A stretch of DNA of 64,000 nucleotides from NCBI GenBank assembly GCA_949317995.1, contig OX439036.1, forward strand, positions 22,542,854 through 22,606,853, written 5' to 3'. Positions 1 through 10,300 of the stretch are shown piece after piece. Each line of letters begins with the position of its first letter. Positions within the stretch are counted from its first letter, which is position 1. This DNA comes from Acholoe squamosa (Eukaryota; Annelida; Polychaeta; Phyllodocida; Polynoidae). A program made the position numbers and the translations under genes. The notes below the pieces were generated by a model, which ran no database searches, was not told the DNA's origin, and worked only from the letters and a program-made list of their open reading frames with translations.

Positions 1-960
1 CTAATAAGAATAGACCTGGCTGTTACAGTTCTTATCTAGCAAGGTGGGGTAAGACAACAAAGAAAACAAGAAAGTGGGAACTAGGATATGCCTTTAGTAC
101 CAGAGTAGAGATTTGACTTGGATGATAAAAGGCTGTGCTGGTTTTAAAATCTAATAAAAAAATTAACAAAGTAAGTCTGACCCGAAAGACTTGATGGGGG
201 AGTATGTTAAACCATATCCAAAGATCATATTTATAGGGAAAGTTATGTAAGGGAGAAATGTTTTTTTAAAAAAGAAAAAAAGAAGGGAAACCAGGGTAAA
301 TAAGTCCCTTCTGAAAATGGGCCTTAGTGCAGCTTACATAGGGTGGCTATTCACAGCATGTGTGAGCAATACATAATAAGAGGAGGTTTCGATGACTTTT
401 CAAAAAGCATAAGAGAAAATATATTTGCTGCACTTACCTTTCATCCAGGGTGACAGGAGAAAAGTATTTTTTTGTGAAAATCCCGGTCGGTTGGCCATAC
501 AAAAAAACGGAATGCAAGTCTGGATGAGCGGCTGAAGAAAAGGTTAGGAGGGGGGTTGGGGTCGGTTAGAACTGAACGAGTAGGGGGAGGGAAGGAGGGG
601 GGGGAGGTGGAGTGGAGAGCCAAGGTGGGAGGGGGTGCCAGGTGGGGATAAGCCGAGGCGAGCGTCTTCTCCAGGTATAGCAAATGTAGCACACTATGGG
701 AAGCCAAGGCGACACTAATTTTGCGTATGTTATCTGCAATAAGCATGAGCGTCTTGGGGGTTGGAAAAAGGTTAAGAGAGGGAAAAATGGGGGGGAGGTC
801 AATTCATGTTATGGATTTACTTGAAGTCATTTCTCCTTTAAGAAAAGGTTAAAAGTTTTAATTGAGTCTGAGTTTTGAGTGAGAGTTTATTTTCCCTGCA
901 TATGAACGATACAGTGTACATTTTATATTGCAGGTACATAGTAATAAACCAATAACATAA
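1..960. other. Upstream region without a recognisable gene
   Basis: No exon with matching splice signals or recognisable protein was seen here. The + strand is purine-rich, with G-runs between about 545 and 635 and again near 790-800. Open frames on the - strand here (for example 441-746) are proline- and serine-rich only because they read the complement of these G-runs, and are not supported as genes. Confidence 0.5.
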
Positions 961-1366
961 CTATATAAGAGAGAGAGAACGACCTATTTAGATATGGATC
1001 GGACTTGTTTTTTTCCATTCTCTATACTTTCTTTAATATGTGTGAAAACGGGAATCATATAGTGTACGGCTGGCTTGCCATACCGGTTAAGGTGAGCTGC
1101 ACTGCAGGTGGAGAGGGGGTCAGGTGTTCCAGTTGGCGGGTTAAGGACACGTGACCTGTTACATAACAGAAACGCGGTTTGTGGTTGGGTGAGGATGGGC
1201 TGTTTATGCAAATATAGGAAGGCAGATAAGAACCAAGTTGTACATGGAGGTAGAGCACGGGGGTAGAGCAGTTCAAATTGAAAAGACTTAGCCCACTCGA
1301 TATTGAAGAGGAGGAGTAACAAGAGGAAAAAACAACTAGGACTTTTCTTGGACGAGCAGGATCAAA
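961..1366 (+). promoter_or_regulatory. Putative promoter and 5' UTR of the HECT gene
   Basis: The stretch before the proposed first coding exon has a TATA-like TATATAAG at 962-969, a palindromic E-box CACGTG followed by AC at 1148-1155, and a perfect octamer ATGCAAAT at 1206-1213. It ends in a good initiation context (A at -3, G at +4) at 1367. Exact transcription start is unknown: if the TATA box is used, it lies near 990-1000 and the 5' UTR is about 370 bases. Motif matches of this length occur by chance, so this is inference from position. Confidence 0.3.
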
Positions 1367-1370
1367 ATGG
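1367..1370 (+). CDS. HECT gene exon 1, coding part (ATG G)
   Basis: The sequence reads CAAAATGG|GTGAGT. The ATG is followed by one base and then a strong donor at 1371. Ending in phase 1, it joins exactly to exon 2, which opens with two bases completing a codon, giving Met-Glu. No in-frame ATG precedes the conserved part in exon 2, which is why this start was chosen. An unseen exon inside intron 1 cannot be excluded. Confidence 0.5.
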
Positions 1371-4300
1371 GTGAGTTAACGATTCTTTCATTTGAGTATC
1401 AAGGTGGCTAAGAGGGAGACGTAAGTACACAATTTTGTGGAGAGATTGCAGTTTAAAATGTACCAAGAATTTCTGTCACGGGGGCTTAAGGGTGAAAAAT
1501 GGTGGAGTCTCTTGTGGACGGTGATTTTGGTTGGGTGGGGGGAAGGTTAAGCATAAAAAAAAAATAAAAGATAAGCCAAGGAAAGAAGGGAGACGTGTGA
1601 AATGTGTAGAAAAACAAAACATGGAAAAACAGTTTCCCCACAGTAGACGCAAAAAGATGGTCTTTGAACCGTTAGGGAAGGGGTTGGGGGTGTGGATGGG
1701 GGGCCTCATGTACGAAGTGGATATTAAAAAAGGCCTTGTCACGATTACAGTCGTTCATGACCATGTAAATAAGCCTGAAATAGCCCATCGTGTACAGAGA
1801 AATGAATTCGATATTATGAGAAGACCAATTTTTAAATCTAGTTGTCAACCCCCCCATACGGGCATAAAATGGTGCGCGAACTCCCTTATTAGCCTATACA
1901 TTCAAAGTTCTTTATAGGAAACTCCCTTATAACGAAATTTGGTTATGTTCAACAACAAAAAAATTCCTTATCAGATTTCTATACATTTCTATAGTAAATA
2001 GACTTCGTTGGAAGGAAGTGCCATTGAGATAAAACTGATTATTTCGAAGAGAGATAGCCTCTAAACCCACAAAGAAGGGACCAGGGGGAGGATTTTAAGT
2101 CCTATTACAGGCTATGGCACCCCTCTGATGTTCATCAACCCCCCTACATCCACCCAGAGAGAGGGGACCAGGGGGGAGATATGAAGTCCTGTTACAGGCT
2201 ATGGCAAGCCTCTGAAGTTAACCCGCCCCCCTACACCCACCCAGAGAGAGGGGACAAGGGGGGAGATATGAAGTCCTGTCACAGGCTATGGGACGCCGCT
2301 GAAGTTCACCCGCCCCCCTACACCCACCCACCCACAACCACACAGAGGGGGTGGGTATGAAGTCCTGTTACAGGTTTTGGCGTGTGTGTGATGTTTCCCT
2401 CCCTAAATCCACAAAGAGGGAACCAGGGGGCGGGTATGAAGTCCTGTCATAGGTCTTGGGTCACTGGGTTTTCAAATGAAAGTATGTTGATTCCCCCCCC
2501 CCCCCATCAAAGGTATTGAAAAATTCTGACCCGCCCCCCTCAAACCCACCAGCCCCCCCACCCTCTTGTTAAAAGAAGATGACTAGCTTAGGGACATGAG
2601 GGAAAATTGGTTCAAACAAAAATTCATTTTAACTAAATTTGGTTATAAGAGGACAAGGAAGTTGTTTTAAGAAAAATTCATTCTAACCAAATTTGGTTAT
2701 AACAGGATGAGAAATTGGTTATAACAAAAATTCATTCTAACCAAATTTGGTTATAACTGTCCCTAGGGGCCATCGGTCCCACATTCGAGGGGGGGGGGGA
2801 CTCCCCATACACACTCCAACCAGGTAGCTTTCAGTAGCCCACACCCATAAGGGGGACCCACACCCCATCTCCAAACCAAAGACCCCCCTTTAAAAGAGGG
2901 AAATTGGAGATGAACATATTTAAATGGGCTTTAACTGATAAAAGTTTTTCTAGTTTTGATTTGAAATAATAACTGATTATTTTTACACTATATATAAAAA
3001 TGGGTTGCTAGGTCGCTGGTTATAAGTAATGGATTTTTTACTACAGTGAAACTTGGTTATAACAAAATTCCTTATAACGAAATTTGGTTACAAGAAACAA
3101 AAATACCATATCACAAAGCATTCTTATATATTCCTGTAGTAAAAAAACTTGGTATGAACGAAGTGCTCTTGACATGAACTTGTTTAAAACGAAGTTTTTT
3201 GACTTCCAAGGATCCCTTTCTGGCATATAGCACAAGTATACACCACGAGAAGCCCTGTGTACAGGCTAAAATTTCCTTTGGTGACCCCCCACCCCCACCC
3301 CAGTGCCGCCCATGGCACCCTCTGTGGCGTGAGAAGCCCTGTGTAAAGGCTATAATTTCCTTTGGTGACCCCCCACCCCCACCCCAGTGCCGCCCATGGC
3401 ACCCTCTGTGGCGTGAGAAGCCCTGTGTAAAGGCTATAATTTCCTTAGATGACCCCCCACCCAGGCCCAGTGCCGCCCTTGGCCCCCTATGCGGCGTGAG
3501 AAGCCCTGTGTGCAGGCTATAATTTCCTTAGATGAACCCCCCACCACCACCCCAGTGCCGCCCATGGGCCCCTATATGCATGAGAAGCCCTTGTACAAGC
3601 TCTAACTTACCTTTTTTATGTCTTACACCCCAAGGCTACCACCCCTACCTTTTAGGATAATTATAACATCTATACTTTTATTCCCAAATGTCCATTAACT
3701 TCATAAACGTACCATAGTGAGTGTAAAGCCCCCCCCCACCCTCCCTCCCCCATCCATATTGCTTAACTTGGTTATAACGAAATTCGGTTACAACGAATTT
3801 TTAAAGCTTGTAACTAGGAGTTCGTTGAAACCAAGTTTTACTGTACTTCAGCCTAGAGTGCCCTTGGGGTACCAGATGAAGAAAATTTTTCAGGCTGAGA
3901 AGGAGTGAGTAATGTGCCAGCTAACTGGAGATTCTGTATACACATTTAGATGGAAATATCTACATAATTATACAATATTTTCCCAACTGAATTATTCATT
4001 TTGAGGTGTTTTCTGATTAGAATTTTGGTAAAAACCTTTTATAGCCTCACAAATCGTCAGCCAAACTGCAATATCCGCCATCTTGGATCGCGTTCCAGAT
4101 AGATAGGCGCCCATCCTGGTGCTCCTTCTGGGGGAAATGTCTCGATCTTTGTAGATGTAGACTGTACTAGCCAAGGGCTTTAATTAGAGGGGGAAAATTT
4201 TTGACTTTGCTATGATACTGGTTTTAATTAATTTTCTGGTATTACATATGCAGGAGATCTGAAATCGGAGAAAATCGCAGCCTTATAGGTGGGCAAACTT

Positions 4301-7300
4301 ATATTATTCGGGTTTTGTAGAATAACCCTGTGGGCTAATTTAGCTTCTGTAACAAATAATTTTTTTAATAGAATTTTGTGTAATATGGTCCAAATTTTTG
4401 AGAATTCCGTGCTTTAAATAATATGTCAATATTTATCCAAATTCACTCCTAGCATTGGTCTACATGATAAGATATTGCATTTAATTTTGGTATCCTAGTT
4501 AGGGCGTTTATGGGAAGCCATTTGGGTAAACTGGACATAAAAACAGTTTTTTTTACATAAGCACAGTTTTTTCTACAAAAAGCCAGTTTTTGATAGCATA
4601 AACCCAGTTTATGTGGGGAAAACTGCATACGTAAGGGAAACCGCTCTTGTTACAAAAATGAATATTACCTAAGTTGGCGACTTTTTATTGCTTCTGGACA
4701 GCCAAAGTGGGGCCCTTGATAGGGGGTCCCCATGTCCCATGTCAATTTTAAGAATCTCCATGTCGATTTAAGGAAATTCCATGTCCCCATGTAGATTTTA
4801 AGAAAAGTTCATGTCACCATGTGGATTTTAAGAAAGGTTCATATCCCATCTCACTAAGCGAAAAAAGGTGATCTTAGGGGTCTGAGCCATGAAAGTGTGA
4901 GAAAAAAAATACTGTAATGAAAGTTATTAGGCGAACCCCTTATTTGCTTAGATAAACAAAGAAACTCATACTTTGCTTACCTAAACTTGGTAACCCCATG
5001 CTTTGCTCAGAAACCCATACTTTGCTTACATGAACTGGGTTTATGTGGAAGAAAACCTTAGTTTGCTCAGAAACCCATACTTTCCTTAGATAAACTGGGT
5101 TTATGTCCAAAAAACCCATGCTTTGCTCAGAAAACCCATACTTTGCTTACATGAACTGGGTTTATGTGCAAGAAAACCTTAGTTTGCGCAGAAACCCCTA
5201 CTTTGCTAACATGCAGGAAACCCATCCTTAGATCAGAAACCCACACTTTGCTTACATAAACAGGGTTTATGTGCTAGAAACAAACCCTTTCCTGAAAACC
5301 CATTCTTTGTTAACAAAGGATGGGTTTCTGCAGATAAACCCAATTTATGTTGTAAAAACTGTGTTTTTGTTCAAAGGCCCAGTTTATTCGACATAAACCC
5401 AGTTTATGTCTACAAAGGAGGGGTTTCAGTACAAAAACTAGGTTTATGTAGCAAAACCTGGGTTTATGTGAAAAAAACTGGGATTATGTAAACAGTTTAC
5501 CAAAAAGGCTTGCCATAGGCGTTTCCCATACATATCTAAGAAGCGAAGGATACTGTCCATACCGTTGATCTCCGACTAGCTGGCAAAATCTAGATTATAC
5601 CCATATTTCCAGGTTTGTGAAAATTGTAAAATTATAAATTTTTAAGAAAAGGGGGAGGGGTGGTGGGTTTGCACGTGGATGAGCGAAAAAAAATTTAGGT
5701 CCCCCCCTCTTGAGGGGGTAATTATTTAGACCCCCCAAAAAGGGCTAAAATTGTTCCCAACCGTAGCCTTTTAGGCTGTAGTAAGTAGGGGAAAAAATAC
5801 TTGTAGGGCCTACTTATATAGGAACTGTTTGTAAAAAGTTCTAATTGTTTCTGTTGATGAATTCAAATTATGTGGAGAAACAATAGACTTTTTTTATACT
5901 TACAAATTTTTTTCACAGAAAGAGAAAACAGTGGAGGAAACGATGACTTCCTGGAGTTGCAGATATACTGTTTACATCCCCTTACGCGAAGGGTAGAAAA
6001 TATTCATGATTTGCTTGAAAGCCTGAATGAGGATTTATTTGGTAAGTAAAAGTTTAATAAGAGATTTATTAATAGAACCTTTTTTTTTAAATAATTAACT
6101 TTCTGGCCATGGTTACCTTGACCTACATTTTAGAAAAAGTGAAATAACCTACCACATATAAGGGGAGAAATTTCGCCATAATTGAAAAAAAAACCGGTAG
6201 CTGGTGCTAGAGGAGAGCTGAAAGACTGGATGAGTATAGGATTGCAGTCTATAAAGTGTGCCATGGGTCCCTGGTGGGAGAAATGGGAACTACTAATGTT
6301 AGGCCTTAACATGAAGTTTTTCATATTATTTGTAAGAATAAGTTATGAATAAATAAAATATAAGATGTTTAACATGCTGGCTCTCTGCTGCCACCTAGTG
6401 ACACATAAGGATTTCCATTGCCATCTAGTGGCACATGGTGAAAACACACCGATGGCACAGCTCTCCCAAAGAAGACCTTTCTTTCATATCCAGTGGTTCA
6501 GGTCCATGGTGCTATGTTGGGAAAATCCACATTGTGTACTACCATAGTATGACCCAGGGGAATGTAAGATATAAGAAAAAAGTTTTTGTTGTCCCCATTG
6601 TGGATGGAAGGAAAAATATATTTAATTATATAAAAAAGTGCTAGAAATAAGTCAAAGTCCGAGAAAGTAAATCTAAAGAAATAATTTTTTCAAATAACAG
6701 GAGAGGCTAGACACCCATACATGAGAGGAGAAAACGGGGGCAGTTTGATAAAAAGAGATTGGACAACGGACGATTGGACTGCCTTCGTACGACACCAATG
6801 GGAGAGGGTAGTCAAGTTCAAACTTATGGTGAGGGGAAGAAATAACACACTTCGCCTAGCAAGATTGGAAAAGATGCAAAATGGAGATGAGTTGTACATT
6901 CTACCTACCCAAGCCGTAAGTTTTTGTTTTTTGGACTCTTTGAAAATGACCAAAATTTTAGTCAAGTTTACTTGTTGAAAAGAAGAGAAATTAGCTAGCA
7001 TATATAAATACCCAGAGCAGCTTATTAAAATAACGACTGCCCGAATATGGTTGGTATGGTCCATTTTTATTTTAACAAATTAAAATTATTTCCCTCCATG
7101 CAAGCCTTAATGGAGAAAAATCGGGCCCAGATCAGCTCATATAGGAGGAATGAGGGAGGCGGCTGGGAAAAATTATTCTAGATTATGCTAGTGGGACAAA
7201 TTTTTCATGTGAACTGGGATGATTTATTTCATTTATTTACCTGGACAGACTACTATGTTTTACATCGAGCTACAGAGACTTCGGAGTTTGGGAGAAGGCG

Positions 7301-10300
7301 GGAGGAATCAAGGAGGAAGAGAGAGTGTGGAACCACGACGAGAGGAAGAGGGTGCAGGAGTGGAAATGGAGCAAGAACTAGAAGAAGATGATGACTTAGT
7401 GTGTATCACCTTGGTGGGTGATGGGTTCGGAAGGTCGCAGAAACTACTTGAAAAGAAGACCAGCATGAAGGTAAAAAGAAAAAGAAAAATGTGTGATATA
7501 GGTCTGGTCAAGTAAGAGTGTGTCAAGTATGGTGTGGTATGGAACACTTGTATGGTGTGGTATAAGTGTGGTATGGCATGGTACGGTGTGGTACATGTGT
7601 GGTATGGTGAGGTATGGTGTGGTATCGGGTATGGTGTGTTATGTGTGGGGTATACGTGTGGTATGGGGTGGTATGGTGTGGTATGGAGTGGTATAGGTTT
7701 GGTATATGTGTGGTATATGTGTGGTATATGTGTGGTATGGTGAGGTATGGTGTGGTATCAGGTAAGGTGTGGTATATGTGTGGTATACGTGTGGTATGGT
7801 GTGGTATAAGCGTGGTATATGTGTGGTATAGGTGTGGTATGGTGTGGTATGGTGTGGTATGGTGTGGTATATGTTTGGTATACGTGTGGTATGGTGTGGT
7901 ATGGTGTGGTATAAGTGTGGTATATGTGTGGTATAGGTGTGGTATTCGTGTGGTATGGTGTGGTATTCGTGTGTGGTATTGGTGTGCTATTAGTGTGGTA
8001 TCGGTGGTATTTGTGTGGTATGGGGTGTGGTACAGGTGTGGTATGGTGTGATATTCGTGTGGTATTTGTGTGGTATGGTATTCGTGTGGTATTTGTGTGG
8101 TATTCGTGTGGTATGGTGTGGTATTTGTGTGGTATGGTGTGGTATTCATGTGGTATTTGTGTGGTATGGTGTGGTATTCGGGTGGTATGGTGTGGTATTC
8201 GTGTGTGGTATAGGTGGTATATGTGTGGTATACGTATGGTATGGTGTAGTATGATGTGGTATGGGGTGGTATGGTTCACATGCCTTGGTTAAACAAGTTT
8301 GAATAGATAATTCTACTGAATTATGATGATGGGGGAGGTAATACAATATGTTTAGTGTCCCTCCAACTATTAGTCGGTACTAATAATGTGTTGGAAAATT
8401 AAAGAATTTGTTTAAACATAAATGCCTTTCATCGACAGATATTTATGGAATGGATAAAAGGATTGGAGGGAGCTACTAGCCACTTTGAAATTGAACAAAC
8501 GAATACAATGTCGGTAGTGTTGAGCGATCAGTGCCCACAAGAACTGACCATAGGAAGCATATTCAATGACGACTACAAACTAAGAGTACTGTGGTTAGGG
8601 GTAAGTAAATAAACCAAAAGAGATAAAAACTTACTCCAAAAATAAAAAAAGTTTGAAGTATTGACCTAGAATATCAATGGAAAAAGAAGGTAAAAGAGGC
8701 TTTTCCCATCAAGAAATTTGCCGAATATAAGGGTGTAAAAGTAACTGATTCATACCTGTTTTTTTTAAGAAAAAGAGGGGACAAGCCGTTTGACGTGAAA
8801 AGAATTTTATCTTACACAGGAACGGGGAGTACCAAATGACGATGCTGAAATTCAATGGCTGATGAGGGAGGTGCGATTGCAGATGGTGAGAAGGGCACAT
8901 CATATTAACAAAATACCAGGTAACCTGGATGATCCATGGAACTCATTTCTACAGAGATCGAGAATGGTGAAATATATCCTGTCGCCCAAATGTATTGTGG
9001 ACCTAAGGAGACAAGCAGACGATGGTACGGAGGACAGAAATAACGCCATAGACCAGGGAGGTCCTCTCAGGGCATTCCTGTACCACCTCTTAGCAGAAAT
9101 AACACAGTTGCCAGTCTTCCGAGGAAACCGAAAAAGAGGGGACTTAATATTGATATTTACAGACGAGGGTATGTTGAGAGTACTCTTTATATGATTGACA
9201 GATTCCCTTCTATGATTAGGGTTCTGACTTATTCTATGATTAGGGTTCTGACTTATTCCAAACTAAGGTAGTGCATAATCCTTTTTACTTTTTATACCTG
9301 CCTTATGATTATTAAGACTTTAAAGGCTTTATAGGAAGACAAAATATGATATGAAAAAGGTTTTAGTGTATGTAGAGCATAAAGCAGGGAAATTACTTCC
9401 TACTTGTAGAATAATGCACTTTATTATAAAAAATTGTTTATAGTTCATTTATTATGCAACAGAATAGACTTGAGGAATAATAGATTAAATGCACCTTTTT
9501 ATAAAATATTGTTGTACATTCATTTATTATTCTACAGCATACAGCAGCGAAATCTACTTCAACATAGGGGCAGCATTAGCTTTGTCTCTGGCTGTGAATG
9601 GACCACCACCACCTTTCGTGGGGCAGCTGATGGCCAAAGCCATATCGAGGGGGGCCTACAACATAAAGAGCCTGATGGGTGAAGTGCGACGAATGGAGTC
9701 TCTAGCTCGAGGATACATAGATATCTATGAATCAGAACAGATAGCAAGAGTAAGTACAATAAAAAGAATAGAATTATATTTTGGAAATAGAATAAGTGAG
9801 GAGGAGAGATTTGTTAAAATATGATGATATTTGTGATAAGAAAATAGATGAAAAGCTAATGAGTACGTACTCTTTTATTATTTTGCCAAACATCAAGAAA
9901 AGGAATTTATTGACTGTTGTTGTACTTAAAACAGCTGGAGCATGCAGACAACGGGATGCACCTTCATGCAGCACTTGAGTCTATAGACCTTCTGGATGGG
10001 GTGGAACTGGAGAAGAAAGTCTACAACCAGACAAACTACCTAGAGGAGAGAAAGAAGTTGGGCCAACTAGCCCTGTACCAGACCGTTCTTGGGAAGCACA
10101 AAACTGCTTATGAAAGGTAGAGTTATTTCTTTATCTCGATGTTCTACCTTGATTAAGAGAAGAATATAGTTAAAAAGTAAAAAAGTTTACACTAATATGC
10201 GTTATAACGTAATTTGTTTGAAAAGAAAATACACCTTCTACTTCCCCCTAGCCTGTTCTCTGAAGACCAATGGGAAGGTATGGGAAAAATGAGAGGTCTG

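Noticed and set aside
984-1322. 112-codon frame on the - strand
   Set aside because: It overlaps the proposed promoter of the HECT gene, has no recognised motif, and its proline/leucine content follows base composition.
7523-8346. Long open frames on both strands (up to 208 codons), HTTPY- or WYGVV-rich proteins
   Set aside because: They are translations of the GGTATGGTGT satellite; repeat units lack stops in several frames. No start context, domain or splice support.
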